From Opisthocomus hoazin (taxonomy: Eukaryota > Chordata > Aves > Opisthocomiformes > Opisthocomidae), in contig NC_134454.1 in the NCBI RefSeq assembly GCF_030867145.1, positions 47,320,320 through 47,384,319 on the forward strand: 64,000 nucleotides of DNA. Direction: 5' to 3'. Under the pieces are notes generated by a model, which saw only the letters and a list, made by a program, of their open reading frames with translations, did not search any database and was not told where the DNA came from. The translations under genes were made by a program, and so were the position numbers. How positions within the stretch are numbered: the first letter of the stretch is position 1; each line of letters begins with the position of its first letter. This document shows positions 38,400 through 51,570 of this stretch, one piece after another.

Positions 38400-39850
38400 C
38401 GTTACTGTGAAAACACAGAAAGCATTGGGCCTGACTCTGACTTTCTGCGAGCACCTATAAACCAGCAGTTACACTGCTGAACAAGTGAAAGTTCAGAATC
38501 TGGCCCTTTTCCAGACTATTTACCAGACACACTAACAAAGTCCTACTGAAATTCAGTGTAAAAATAAGGCCACAGTATGTAATCTTGAAAAAAATGTAAA
38601 GGGATAGATGAGAAAGAGAAACAGACACCTTTAATCCTCCATGATGTATTATTACTGCTATGCAGCAGGACTTTGTTATGTAACTCTGCATTTTCAAGTG
38701 ACAAACACATAATTCTAGGAAAGAGGATCGCTTGTTTAATAGGAATAATACCTTCAGATGGCTGCATGCAAAATTGCACATTTCCATTTACAGAGCTCAC
38801 AGAGTGTGGTTTAATGCAGATATAAGCTGTTCTGCCTGTCTTGATGAGCTACAGTGAAGGGAGTTAAGGATTAGTCTGCTCAGCTGGACAGAAGGAGAAA
38901 CATATTCTTTAATGGAATCAGGAAAAAATAGAATTAGTTTTTCTGATCAACATGTAAGAAAATTTACAGATCTTAACCATTACATGAACAGAGGACAGGA
39001 TTTTGATTTCTGTGGGGTAGGTAAGAAAAGGACTACTGAGGTTATTATGAACCAGTCTGAGAAATGTCAGAGCAAGTGAGTATGAAAGAGAGTTTGAAAT
39101 AGAAGGCAGCAAATCAGTTCATCATGACAGCACAGGAATGCTTTGCCAGGTATCACTTGCCATACCTGGTGTGCACTAATCCAGACACTTGCTGCATTTC
39201 ATCTTCTTCTAGGTCAGGTGAAATACAGGGAGGAATAACTAAACACAGGGTAATAATACTGTGCTATGTTTACCTTTATGTCTCTGTATCTAAATACCGT
39301 ATCTTTTGGAAGAAAACATTTACTTATTATCTCTTCAATTAATTTCTTCAATATGCAAGAGAAGAGCCCTAAGTCTAAACAACTATTTTTCTCTAACAAG
39401 ATTGAGCCAGAAGGAATTTTACCTTGCATCTTTGTTTAGACTGAAGAAGTAGATACGGATATAAGTGATAAATTTCAAAACAAAACAAAAATTAAACAAT
39501 TTTGACATCACAGAAATGCTTTTTTTATCCTTGTAAAACATTTCATTAAAACACACAAGTTTACAGAATATTCCCACTTTTACCTAGTGACATTCTCCCA
39601 CAGAAAAAAACATGTTATCACAAAAATGTTTTTATTCCACAAAGAATTAAATAATCCTTTATATATAATGTTCTTTGGTTATTGAAATGTTTATTCAATA
39701 AAATGTTCTTTGGTAATTTAAAACTGAACAGAATGCAGAATCAATCTCTTTTCATCTAACCCAACCCAAAAAGCAATTGTTTCTCCCAGTGTTTTTTTTT
39801 CTATTGGAAAAGCAATGCTGAAAAATAATAAAGTTGTAGCTGCTTTTGTC
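38400..39850 (+). other. Probable 3' UTR and poly(A) signal region
   Basis: There is no coding sequence. AATAAA hexamers occur at 39697-39702 and 39827-39832. The second is followed by a T/GT-rich stretch (gttgtagctgcttttgtctt) suitable as a downstream element. Around the first, the word aatgttctttgg occurs twice about 35 bp apart. Whether the transcript extends this far is inference. Confidence 0.35.
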
Positions 39851-42800
39851 TTTGCAGAATGGTCTTGGTCTTCTGTGTTTATTTATTTCCCACTATCCTC
39901 TAAAAAGTTCTTTTGTTGCCACCCAAGTTAAACATTATCTCTGGCAAAGAAGAAGAAACATAACCTGAACCTGCTGCCACTTGCATAAAAAATGTAGTAG
40001 CTCACTGCTCTGTAGCAGTAGCTCAGGAACATAGACAGGGCCCACTGAAATGGAGAAATGCCAGATTCCCCACTTCTGAAAACAGATCTGCTAGATTTTC
40101 TAACTTAAGCACTACTTTACGGTGTTGTAATGCCACCTACATCAGTGCAGCTTACTCTACTCCATGCCATCATGACAAGAGAAGATCCAAGATAAGCTGG
40201 TCTAATAAACATTTATTGTTCTTTTACATTTAATGTCTACATTTTTATTTATTAGGAACACGTTTATGACCATATACTTGACTGTTTATGAAGTTACATA
40301 AGACACAGGAAAAAGACCATACAATAAGATGCAATCCAGACACAGCAACTTTCAGCACTCCCCAGAGAGTACCCAAAAACCACCTTAGGTCCCCAAGCAG
40401 TAGCTTGTCCATCAGAAGCTCTGAGGAGGTTGAGGGATGTGTGAAATCACTTCCTCTACAAGCAGGCAGCATCATATTGACTACACGCCAGAGAAGTGTT
40501 GTGGGCACTGTTCATCTTTGCGAGTATATGGAATCCATTTTAGTCGTGAATGGATTTCTGGCACATCCACTGCAGTGCAGAACATGTGTATCACAAGTGT
40601 GAAAGACTAAAATCCTCCTGCTCTTAGTCAAAACCACCTCTTTGCTAGTTGTTAAAGTGCATAGACATTAGTCATGCTTACCTGTTCTAACGTATATTTT
40701 ACAGGACAGCAGCATCCTGGCACCTCCATGATACTGAACACCAAATGATTTCTGTTCCCATATGTGAGTGTTCATCCATTTTTCACTGCTACTGCACATA
40801 CAGCCAGACTGCAAACGCAAGCAAGTACTAGAAATAATAAAGGCTAGCGGCCGGATGTAGCCAGATATGCTGCTTGCAAATTGCAAAGCTGAAGGCAGAC
40901 TGTAAGGTGATGGGTAGTGTTTTGTCATTTCGCTTTAGTTACTGAATTGGTGAAATTCAAGCCTGAAATTAGGCATTTCAGACACGCCTGAAAATGTCAA
41001 ACATGACTCTCATTTTAAAAAGCCAGCAAAAAAAAGTCAGTTCAAGTTAAATTGTTCTATTCAAAAAAATCTGTCTCATTCGTGTACACTGCCCCCATTG
41101 ATAAGGCAGGACATCCAGTAAGCATAAACTGTTGGCAGATTAGACCCCTTCAACTGAACACAGCATTTTTTTCCTCCCTTGTCCCTAGTTCCTCCCCCTT
41201 TCCAATGGAGAAAAAAAAAAAGATTCAAACAAAAATTTTTATTACGATAGCTATATTAAGAAAGTTGGACTAGTTATTTGAGAAGAAAAACTAATTACCC
41301 ATGTATTTTTTCCTTGTTTATTAATTTGCTTAATAGAAAAAGAACTGGAATTAAATGTCAGTTAGTCCGCATAATCAGTACCACCCTGAGCCCGCACTAG
41401 CAAGGTGTTACCATATCTCACATCTGCATATAAGGCAGTTCATCCTTGCCTAAACCAGTAAAGAACAACTAAAACTGTACAGGACAGGTCAGAAACTCAT
41501 GTTTTTGGTCATGGGACTTCAAGCGTATGTTGTACAATGCAATAGGATCATATCTATGAGGTAATACACTTAAGGTGGCATATTGATGTCAGCTGCAGAA
41601 CACCCACTTAGCATGCCCAAATTTATATGCATGGCAGATAATGTGAGCACATGCTACTCTCCTTCACATGATTACTCCTCAAATGTTGCATCTGATCCGG
41701 GAACCAGTGACTAATGCTTGAGAGACAGCAAGGACTACTTTCTTTAACTGTCTCTGAGCTGCAGCCAGTTGCTGAAGTCCAGCTTACTCACATGAAGGCA
41801 GCCAAAAAGGGTGACTATAAAACACATTGAGCTACAGTCTGACTTCATTCGGACACCATACAGAAGCACTCACACAATCAGTTACAGATAGGACATGTTT
41901 GAATAAGCAGCAACTCAACACCTGTCAGCTGCTGCACTTGACTTAGGACTTAAATTCAGAGCAGGAAAGCCTTTTTTTATGAGAAACCCTTGATTGTCTG
42001 CACTTACCACACACTGATCTGGATCACAGAACAAACTTACAGCACGAAAACCAGATTTCTTTCAGAGGAAACGAAACCAGACCAGAAGCCGTACACCCAG
42101 CACACACCAAAGGACCCTAGCCTGTAAGGGTCTGAGACAAGCACGAGCTCTCCAGACAGTTTTAAGACACCACCATAGTGGGGACATTCGGTCCAACTAA
42201 CTGAACTAGATTCAGTCTGATGTAAACCCCTGAACTATGTTTAGTCCAACGTAGGAATCTCAGCAGCAGCCACTTTGATCTACTGAGCTGCTGGTAATGT
42301 GCTGAGTCACTTGCTAATGTAGATGAGTATAACCCAACCAAAACAACAGAGATGGGATCAAAGCACATTAATATGCTTCACGTAGATCTAAAGGTGGGCC
42401 TTAGCAGACACAACGACTGAGCTCAGGAATGATAATTTAATTATACAGCTATGCAGATGTGGTAGCACGCATAACTATGCATAGCTTGGTCAACTGACCT
42501 ACTGGAGCTGTATGTGTTGGAACAGAGTCTACCCACAGTACAATAAAACTTACCGTAGATCTGGCTTCTGGAACCATAAAACAGCTACGTGTGGTTCAGT
42601 TCTACAGTTAAATGATGGGAATATGAGGATAATTACCAACTTCCTTGCCCAAATGTTCCTCCTGATTACAAACTGGCTGTGTCCTAAGGGATGCTGTTCT
42701 CTAACTTGCCTATTAAACAGCACTTGACTGGGGCTGCTCTGCCACAGTGTGAATAAGGAACAGTAAATCACATTAAAAATACTTGCGGATTGAAAAGGGC

Positions 42801-43191
42801 ATCTGTAGATAAATGAGGATGAAAGAAAGAGTAGTTCTAGAAAATTTTATACTTCCTGAGGACACTTCCCTTCATGAATTAAGCATTACTACACTATTTA
42901 TTTCTTGCACAGAAGGACAGGAGTTATACATGGTGTTATGTATTTAAGGCAAAATTGCACACCACAATTCAGCAGTCAGGACTGACAACACAAAGATCTG
43001 CTTGTTGCTCCTATTTTCCATCTAATTCAGCTGTGTGTATTTATCTGTGTGTTATTTAGTTGACGGAGTTTTAAACATATTTCAAGCTAAGGTGGACACA
43101 AAGCTGTGAAAATTTCAGCCCTAAAAATGACAGTCTGACAAATAGACTCAAAAAGGGCTGTATTACCAGGGAAGATAAATTTTACAATAGG
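39851..43191. other. Non-coding DNA
   Basis: No recognised element. A third AATAAA is at 40204-40209, and one exon-like segment on the minus strand lies at 40682-40808. The remainder is AT-rich unique sequence. Confidence 0.5.
40682..40808 (-). other. Exon-like segment, minus strand, 127 nt
   Basis: On the minus strand, acttgcttgcgtttgcag precedes 127 nt ending AGAACAG|gtaagc, both near-consensus junctions. One frame is open throughout and reads SGCMCSSSEKWMNTHIWEQK, then SFGVQYHGGARMLLSCKIYV and RTG. I do not recognise it. It may be a protein exon, an exon of a non-coding transcript, or chance. Confidence 0.22.
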
Positions 43192-43404
43192 TTCACAGAA
43201 TCACAGAATGGTAGGGGTTGGAAGGGACCTCTGTGGGTCATCTAGTCCAACCCTCCTGCCGAAGCAGGGTCACCTACAGTTGGTTGTAGAGGACCTTGTC
43301 CAGGCGGGTCTTGAATATCTCCAGAGAAGGAGACTCCACAACCTCCCTGGGCAGCCTGTTGCAGTGCTCCGTCACGCTCAGAGTGAAGAAATTCTTCCTC
43401 ATGT
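43192..43404 (-). mobile_element. CR1 LINE 3' fragment, antisense
   Basis: The plus strand starts ttcacagaatcacagaatgg, the reverse complement of an ATTCTGTG-type CR1 tail. It continues through gggttggaagggacctctgt, ggtcatctagtccaaccctc and the 'gcagcctgttgcagtgctcc' and 'gtgaagaaattcttcctcat' blocks. These are the CR1 3' UTR and the end of ORF2 in reverse. The tail variant (GTG instead of ATG octamers) differs from the 4.7-kb copy, so it belongs to another CR1 subfamily. The 5' end is truncated. Confidence 0.93.
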
Positions 43405-46134
43405 ATGTGTTGCTATGTGCTACCACTATAATTAAGTGTAGTTTTCTCAGATGACATTCCTTAAATGAAATAACAATTTCCCACTAGTAACTATTGAAAT
43501 GTGAGAGACTATTGGCCTAATCCTTACCTGGTATTCAGTGGCAGTTTTCAGCCTCACTGGGTCTACTCACAATGGTATAACTTCAGAGGTTCACAATCAG
43601 GGTCACTATTTTTCTATTAGCAGACAGCAGCAGCAGCAGGGAGAGTTATAATTTCAAACAACTGAATAAATAAAATAATAATCTGACAAAAATCAAGAAA
43701 GGGGGGGAACATGCAGTAGCAGATCTGAAAGATAATATTTAGTTTAGCTATTTTGGCCAATTCTTTCAAGAATAGCCCCTTTGTGTTTGTTTTCTACTAT
43801 GATTGTACTGCATATCCAACGTAAACTTTGATGCCATTTAATCAGAACCGTCACTTCCCAATATGTTTCAACTATTCACTCTTAGGGAACAGTTCAAAAA
43901 ATAGACTTAATAGTGGAAAGTTCTTGATTCTATTAGATTTAGTATCTAACACAGAGGAAACATATCTGCAAAATACTGATACAAAAAGCTCAGTCTGTAT
44001 TGTCTGTTTGCAAATAGGCAGCAGAAAATTATGTTTTCAAAGAGATTTTGCTGTAGTTTATGTTATTTTTCTCCCTCTAATGTGCTATTCTAGTTAACAA
44101 TTGCATCGCTGTTGTTAGAGTTTCAGGTTTCAGTATAGCCTATGAGTCTAATCAGGCAAGGAAAACGCAACATTACTGGAGTGGACAACAGTGTTATTTG
44201 AGACAAACCTTTTGAAAAAGTATATGTGTTTGGCCTGATGTCTTAATTTTAGTTTGTTCAGTGTGGTGATAATTCCACTGCAGCTCCTCTCACAGAAATT
44301 TATTCCGTGAGATTTGTATCAGTGCTTTTATATGAATTCTAATAAGTGAACAAACACACACAATCGTTCATTTTTACGTATAAAAAGTTCCAAATAACAA
44401 TGCTGTCTCATTAATTACTGGATATTGTTGCAGGAGAGTTCTTCTTAGAGTATAGTTAATGATACAGTCCTAGCTAATGAATTGGTACTTCACAGCTTTT
44501 GGATAGTACACAAGTTTACTGATTCTGTTTATACTGCCACAATCATTAAATATGCATTTGTAATAACAAGACTAACAGTCACTGAAAATAAGCCCTACAA
44601 GAAGTAAGGGCAGTCTAATCTAAAATATCAGAAACAGCAGTTATTATCCACCATCTTAAACGAACACTTAATAACCTGGAACTAAATCCCTTCAGGCTCC
44701 ATTTATGATATGTACACACTTCTGCTGCAGTGATGACAAATACTCCACTTTCCCGGAACTAATGACCCCTCTGTAATATGTACTAGGGGGCTGACAATTG
44801 TGGAATGAGTCTGTCAACAAACTAACAGAGTGCAGCCATGTTTGAAAAGTTTTATGCCTAGACCACAGGCAAATTTCAGTGCTTCCAACCATAATAAGGC
44901 CCTCTGGAGCCATATCAAAATTTTGTAGAATGTGTTTGGTCAAGACAGTTTCTGCATATGCTTTATTTATTTTCATTTTGGTTACCTTTGGCCATTACAG
45001 ATAATTAGGAGCAATACATGAAAGTAATTCATATGTAACACTTCACTGAGTTCTGACAAAATGCTAGAGTCTCACGGGATGTTTTAGTGCTTCAATTGGT
45101 GGATGCACTAAAGAATATCCTCTTTATCTCAAAAGCAAAACAGTTTTTAATTTTTTGTATTCCTAGGCACCCCTGAAGAGGATTTCAGAGTAGGTACACG
45201 TGAATCTTACAGCTTTACTGCAGGGATTTTGACAGCACTAAGTTAATATATCACTACAAAAATTAAGGATGCAGAAAATAAGTATACCTCCAACTACATA
45301 AGCTGCTATATTTACAGTTTAACTTGGCCACTGCCATTACATACCCTGGAATCACCAGGGAAAACAGTCAGTCGGCATGACAAGGCTACCATCTCTCCCA
45401 GCAAGCTAGTTTTGAAAAGTATAATACTGACTATCCCCAATACTGCTAGATTTGAGACATTGTTTTCAACAACAGCTAGCAAATTTGAGCAGGTACACTG
45501 CCTAGTTCCATCAGTGCCATCTTCTCTTTTAGGTACCCTCTTACCTGGAATCTCTGGGACTCAGTTGTAAAATCTCCCATCCAAGTGGAAATTTTCCTGG
45601 CTGTCAGTCCTCAATGTACCTTAAGAAACTCTGGTATTTCTGTTGGCAATTAGGCAACAAGAATTCACAGGTAGGATGGAGGATTTTTGAACGGAAAAGC
45701 TTTATTTATGTAGTCAAAAGACAAGAGCAAAATTTGAATTGAGAAAAATATGGCCGCCTAGCATGAATTCTAGTCAATGTGACAGGCTTGTTGAGCTTTG
45801 CTTTGATCTCGCATGTAATTACATAATTGCATCCTCGATCTGCAAGCTGTATCTCCTAAGCTGCAGAGCGATTCCTGACTTGCACACATATATTTTCTAA
45901 CAAGAAACCAGTACATGAAAGACTTGTCTCAGAAAATTAATTTTTAATCATTGAAAACAGAGACAAAAGCAACCAATTATGCCCTCTGATGCTCCAAACT
46001 ATTTCAGATTAATATGTCAATTAAAAGTAAACCAAGGTAAACACATGCATGTGAATTTTACCTGCATGAAATGTAGCTGTTCTAGCAGCATCATTTAATC
46101 AGTTATAACTGAAACAACAAAAGCCTTCCATGTG
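43405..46134. other. Non-coding DNA
   Basis: Unique AT-rich sequence. The only notable points are a (CAG)5 run at 43625-43639 and an exon-like segment at 45167-45246. Confidence 0.5.
45167..45246 (+). other. Exon-like terminal segment (low confidence)
   Basis: After the strong acceptor ttttttgtattcctag a frame entering in phase 1 stays open for 25 codons to TAA at 45244-45246, encoding TPEEDFRVGTRESYSFTAGI then LTALS. It looks protein-like, but the only support is the acceptor and a short open frame. Confidence 0.15.
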
Positions 46135-46304
46135 TGTACCGGGTTTGCGTGGCAAGGTTTTGGTAGCAGGGGGGCAACAGAGGTGGCTTCTGTGAGAAGC
46201 TGCCAGAAGCTTCCCCTATGTCTGACAGAGCCAATGCCAACCAGCTCCCCACCCCTGACCAAGGCTGAGCCCATCAGCAATGGTGTTAGCGCCTCTGGGA
46301 TGAG

Positions 46305-46312
46305 GTATTTAA
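46305..46312 (+). promoter_or_regulatory. TATA-like box of the LTR
   Basis: TATTTAAG in the expected promoter region of the LTR, about 170 bp from its 5' end. The function today is unknown. Confidence 0.45.
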
Positions 46313-46437
46313 GAAAGGCGAAAAAATAACTGCAGGAGGATAGAGGAGTGAGAGAAACAGCCCTGCAGACACTAGGGTGAGTGAATAAGGAGGAGGAGGA
46401 GGTGCTCCAGATGCTAGAGCAGAGATTCCCCTGAAGC

Positions 46438-46845
46438 CCATGGAGAAGACCATGGTGAGGCAGGCTGTCCCCCTGCAGCCCATGGAGGTCCACGGTGGAG
46501 CAGATATGCACCTGCAGCCTGTGCAGGACCCCACGCCGGAGCAGGTGGATGCCTGAAGGAGGCTGTGACCCCATGGGGAGCCTGCACTGGAGCAGGCTTC
46601 TGCCAGGACCTATGGACCCGTGCAGAGAGAAGCCCACACTGGAACAGGTTTGCTGGCAGGGCTTGTGACCCCGTGGGGGACCCACGCTGTAGCAGCCTGT
46701 TCCTGAAGGACTGCACCCTGTGGGAAGGACCCACTCTGGGGCAGTTTGTGAAGAGCTGCAGCCTGTGGGAAGGACTCACGTTGGAGAAGTTCACAGAGAA
46801 CTGTCTCCCATGGGAGGGACCTCACGCTGGAGCAGGGCGAGAGTG
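46438..46845 (+). repeat. Degenerate minisatellite inside the LTR, ~45-50-bp units
   Basis: About nine diverged units follow each other, each with a core of 'ccc(a/g)tgggaggacccacgctggagcag' type. Examples start at cccatggaggtccacggtgg, tgaccccatggggagcctgc, tgaccccgtgggggacccac, ccctgtgggaaggacccact and cccatgggagggacctcacg. The units are too diverged to be a recent expansion. Confidence 0.75.
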
Positions 46846-47231
46846 TGAGGACAAAGGAGCGGCAGAGACAACGTGTGATGAACTGACCACAAGCCGCATT
46901 CCCCATCCCCCTGCGTCGCTCTGGGAGAGGAGGCAGAGAAATCAGAAGTGAAGTCGAGCCCGGGAAGAAGGGAGGGATGGGGGAATGTGTTTTAAGATTT
47001 GGCTTTATTTCTCATTGTTCTACTCTGATTTGATTGGTGACAAATTAAACTAATTTCCCCAAGTTCAATCTGTTTTGCCCATGACGGTAACTGGTGAGTG
47101 ATCTCTCCCCATCCTTAACTTGACTCACAAGCCTTTTGTTATATTTTCTCCCCCTTGTCCAGATGAGGAGCGGTATGATAGAGCGGCTTTGGTGGGCACC
47201 TGGCATCCAGCCAGGCTAAACCACAACTACA

Positions 47232-48617
47232 GGGAGGACCTGAATTACAGTTAAAAATGAGTTTTTCTGTTCCAAAGAAAAGTACATGCAGACACACTAT
47301 CCTAAATGCTTCAGCAATTCCAGTCTCAAGTTTAGGAAAATGTCAGTTTGTAATGCCTCATCTCCAATCTGGAGACAACATGGACACAGTGCTCTGTCTC
47401 CTGGTTTCTTAATATTTGGTGTTCTGCAAAATTTCACCTGGCTTTTGGCCAGCCATAGAAGGAATGCATCAGAGAGGAAAACCATGCTAGGGAACGTAAA
47501 ATACTGATCCAGCACATCCCCCCAGCAGCCTTAGGGACACAGGTTATGGGAAGCTCTAAACACAAAATAAAGCTGCTTCCAGAGCAAAATATTTTTGTTC
47601 TTTCAGTTTGTTTTTTCTGATATTTTGAGGGTGGAGGTCTGTCAGAGGACCGAGGTAAAAGAAGGGACATTCAAGTCCGCATGTTAGCGTTGGCAAGCCG
47701 AGTTTCTTCTCCCTCAACCTGGAACCAAGTTTTGCCTTTTCCTGCAGGATGTGTTTTACACCTCTGTATCCGTGTCACTGACGGGGGGGGTCCACCATCT
47801 TCTCACAGAGATCTGTGCAAGGAGACCATGTGAGAGGGATGGCCTCCCAGGGCAGCTACAACCACAACTGCCATCCTGCTAGCCAGGCTGAGAGCCAAAA
47901 CTACTTCCTGATCTTCTTCCACCGCACTTTCCACAGCCTCCCTCAGATACTTCAAGCTGCCTTTCAGTTATTAGGAGCTGCAGAAACAGCCCGCTATGTC
48001 TACAAGTAGCAATGTGGGAAGGGGCTCTGAGGATAGGATTCTAGGTGTCTTTCTCTCCTTTGTCACCCTGAAATTGCATGTGACAGAAGCTGCGTGAGAA
48101 CCCTGGCTACTCTCATGTCAGTCCCAAACGCAATCCAGCTGTGGCAGCAGGGCAGTCACAGCACAAGCCCCCGTCAGCGCACGTGACGCAAAGTTTCTCT
48201 TCAGTATTCCCATGCAGCTCTATGAAAAGAGAAGGAATGTATGAGCAAGAGAGAAATCCAAGATGGAAATTAAAGTCAAGGCAACAGTGCCAGGACACGG
48301 TACCAGGCAGACTTACAGTTGCTCTGAAGCCAAGCAGAAGATCCAGAACAGAAAGCTTTTTAAACTGTTTTTGTACACTTCTCTAGAGATATAAAAGACT
48401 GTTCAGATGAACACTTTGAATATATTCTTTGAAGTCTCCTCCTTTATAACATGACTTTCAGTCTGTCTTCAGTCTTTCAAGCTCTGGAGCCTTCTACTAA
48501 AAGAGCTTGAAACATCCTGATATCTGAGATACCATCTTAAGAGCTGCCAGTGCTGATTGTATGTTAAAATTGTAAAATTATTACACTGCAAACAAACAAT
48601 TACAAAAGACCATTTTC
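47232..48617. other. Non-coding DNA
   Basis: No gene or identifiable element. A poly-G run occurs near 47781-47790. Confidence 0.5.
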
Positions 48618-48656
48618 TAAGGGTCTTTTCCAACCTAAATGATTCTATGATTCTAT
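48618..48656 (+). mobile_element. CR1 3'-tail scrap
   Basis: The sequence aagggtcttttccaacctaa followed by atgattctatgattctat is the last ~40 bp of a CR1 element including two octamer repeats. Nothing upstream is recognisable, so this is either an extreme 5' truncation or the surviving tail of an old copy. Confidence 0.8.
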
Positions 48657-49595
48657 CCTGCTCCAGAATAAAATTGCTTTATAGGACTACTTCTGTCGAA
48701 GACAGTTTCATGCTCCTGAGCTCTCAAAAGTCACACAAAACAACTGAGCCACTGTAACAACTCAACTGCCACCAGAAAGGCCATTTCCACCCCTGCCCTG
48801 CCCATGCCTCCGCTCTGCCTTTTCCACCTGGGGGCTGCAGGGCTCCACAGGTCATTAATTCAACCCTCCAGTGCCACAGAAACCTAGCCAGAGTTTTACT
48901 GGGTGAGACTTCTGCTGGATTAAGGATACCTGGCTCGCCCAGGACAAGCACCCTTGGACGGGTGCCATGAAACATCACCTAAGTGAAACTGGGAGTGGAG
49001 CTGCAGTGGAGAAGACGTATGTGGCATATTCACTTTCAGACTGCCTAATGCCACACCTCACCAGGGACATTAAATACGCTGTACCCACACCAAGCAATTT
49101 AACTGCATGTGTAACAAATTCATGTGCAAAAAATCACCTGGATTCAATGTTCTTTAATACCTAGCGCTACATCACCTATCCCTTTGCTGCCTTTAGCCTT
49201 GAGAATTGTGCAGAGTGTTTCCAGACACCCTGGGAGATGGAATCAATGCAGTGTGTAGCTTCCTGCTTCCAGCTTTGTGGTGGTAAGTGTAAACATGCAG
49301 CCACGGTATGTTGTCCCCCTGCTTTTTTCATTCAGTGACCCATGTGACCTGAGGATGAGCAGTCACCTTTTGGCTAACCTTTCTGGCTGTAGTCTTGGCA
49401 AGGCTTTGAGGGTTGACTGGGAAGCCCTTGCTATCAGGGGATTCAAAACTCTGAGGCTAGTTCTGACCACATCTAGCAGCAGAGGAAATCCAGCAAATTC
49501 ATAATGAATCTCAACTGATCAAGTGTGCCTCCCTCATCAAATTAGCTGGACTGGTGAGGAGTCCTGACTTTTAAAAATTCTCTCTTCCTCGGCAG

Positions 49596-49641
49596 TTTCT
49601 CAGAGTCCAGTGTTAATGACCTTCAAGTCACACTACGTGAC
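49596..49641 (+). CDS. Candidate penultimate coding exon, 46 nt
   Basis: A branch-like ctgac at 49564-49568 and the pyrimidine-rich ttctctcttcctcggcag form a near-ideal acceptor, and ACGTGAC|gtaagtatc a near-ideal donor. In the frame entering with one base (phase 2) it encodes FSESSVNDLQVTLRD and exits in phase 0. A second frame is also open, so the reading is not forced. Joined to the segment at 51571 the frame continues MNQGQVN and stops. No upstream exon is proven, and the family is not recognised. It may be the 3' end of another plus-strand gene, an alternative 3' end of the gene at 35.6 kb, or chance. Confidence 0.3.
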
Positions 49642-51570
49642 GTAAGTATCTTTGTCAGCTAGCAGAGCAAAGATGTCACAGAAATGAGTAAAATAATAAT
49701 TCACTGTCTATGGAGTCACTGAAAGTGCATGAAGAGGGAGACAAGAAGGAACAGCCAGTCTTAGTAGCTTTATGCTTCTTCTAGATAAAATTCAAAAGAT
49801 AGTTTGAGATCCAATTTACAAGAAATTGAGTTTTCAATAAAATTTGCATCAAGGGAATAAGTAAAAGTAGAAAGTTATTCAGACAGAGCTAAAAGAGAAA
49901 CTGGGAAGGAGGGTACTGACAACATTTAACATTTCTTTGTCTCCAAAGAGAGGAAGCGTCTTAAAAAGATGCAGCTCAGCAATCCCCACAGGGGAAAAGA
50001 GTTTAACACAATATAGTTCAGTTCCCAAAACTCAGAGGGCTTTTGCCTTGTTAGTTAGGGATAGGCTAATAAGCTCAGGTAACCAAATTCATGTTTTAAT
50101 TACCATCTTACCCCAGCTGCCAGGTAATATACTGACATTATTTTACCTACTCCCTGAAGAAAGGTTTTCTTGTATCATAATACAGAACTCCAAGAGTATA
50201 TGCGGTATTGCTTTTCTGAGGAAGTCCTAAAAAGATCCTAAAATTTCATGTCAAATTGTATTTGTGAGAATGGTGCATTTAAAAAAATGCGTCAAAAACC
50301 CCAGCCCTTCTGTCAATAGCCCAGACATTCATATAGCTTCAATCTTTAATACAACTAACTGTAATACATGCTTCCTGTAAAAAATTGACTTTGTGTAGAC
50401 ATAGGCTGTCATAAAAAATATAAATACCTTATAAGAAAGTAAAATACTGAGCAATAATTAACAAAAATATTATTTGTATGTTCAATATATGAAACTTAAT
50501 GTGCAAAATATCGATATTAAATACAGCATATGTATACATAAAAATATTTCAGCAATTATGCATATAGATTTTCCCCACTCATGATTTCACAGATTTATTC
50601 ATAGCCAAGCTAAAAGCTAAATTAAAATGGTTTTTGATGAGCTCAAAGCAAAAGTAGAGAGAGAAGAGTCAGAATTCCTGGATAGTTCTAATTATTTTTT
50701 CTAAGAAATTAATACTAAATGGTAAATTCATTTTTCCTTCTTTCCCAAACAGCTGCTACTCTGTGGCTTGAAAACTGACCTAGTGGTGCAACACAAGGCA
50801 GAAGTTCCAATTTTAGGTGTTTTCTAGGGCTCCCACAGACATGTTTTGGCAGGTTTAGCATTGCAGCACCTAATTGTTGATCCCAATTTTCTGCCTCCCA
50901 GGATCCCAGGCTCCCAGCCCATCTAAGTGTACAGGTACAATTTGGCAAACTGGCTTAAGACAAGAGTGAAGGTTTTGCGCGGAAACGCAAGTCCTTGAAC
51001 TGGGACAAATGAAGTACACATGGAATTTCCATTCAGTCATCCGGGCTAGGAAATGCAGTAACCTGCAGCTGGTAAGGAGAAACGGGCAGGTCGGGGTGGT
51101 AACATCCAAAACTCCTGCAGCTGAATCCATCACAGCTGATCTGTTGGAGTCCTAAACCCCCAGCTGAAGATGTCCCAGAGAGCCAGCCTATGCGAAACAT
51201 TCTGGTCAGCAGCAAGGAAAAGTCAGGGTTAGTCTACACAGTCCAATCAACCACTTCTCATATTTATTAAAACAAGTAAATTGCCAAAGCAGTCAAATCT
51301 TAGCCCTTGTAGGAAAGCAAGAAGGATGAACAAATGAGTGACAGGAGGAGCTAAAACACTGAACCCTTCATCAGGAAAGCACAAGAAATTCACTCCTCTG
51401 CCTGACAAATAAGATCATATTGCTTTGATATCTGAAACCAGACAACGAGTAAGAATGTAACATGATAAACAGCTGGGCTTTTCAAACCTTCGTGAGGCTG
51501 AGAGATGCTTGTTTGTATATGGAAGTTGTCTGCTTTATACTGCCTTTTAACATGCTTGTTTTCTCTCCAG

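Larger units (their letters stand above)
46135..47231 (+). mobile_element. Long solo-type LTR of an avian endogenous retrovirus
   Basis: The element begins TGTACCGGGTTTGCGTGGCA and ends near ggcatccagccaggctaaac plus cacaactaca, which I recognise as the style of a common bird ERV LTR; I will not guess the catalogue name. A TATA-like tatttaag at 46305-46312 follows the 'agcgcctctgggatgaggta' block, marking the promoter. The R/U5 side contains gtgttttaagatttggcttt and the gttcaatctgttttgcccat block. There are no gag/pol/env genes next to it, so it is a solo LTR. I could not find a clean target-site duplication. At about 1.1 kb it is long, because of the internal minisatellite. The overlapping long open frames on both strands here are by-products of GC-rich repeats, not genes. 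Confidence 0.8.

Noticed and set aside
43625..43639. (CAG)5 trinucleotide run
   Set aside because: It is short, not in an open exon, and common by chance.
46095..46951. Overlapping open frames up to 196 codons on both strands in the 46-47 kb region
   Set aside because: They lie inside a GC-rich LTR minisatellite, overlap in several frames, and encode low-complexity Pro/Gly/Ser/Cys-rich sequence without domains.
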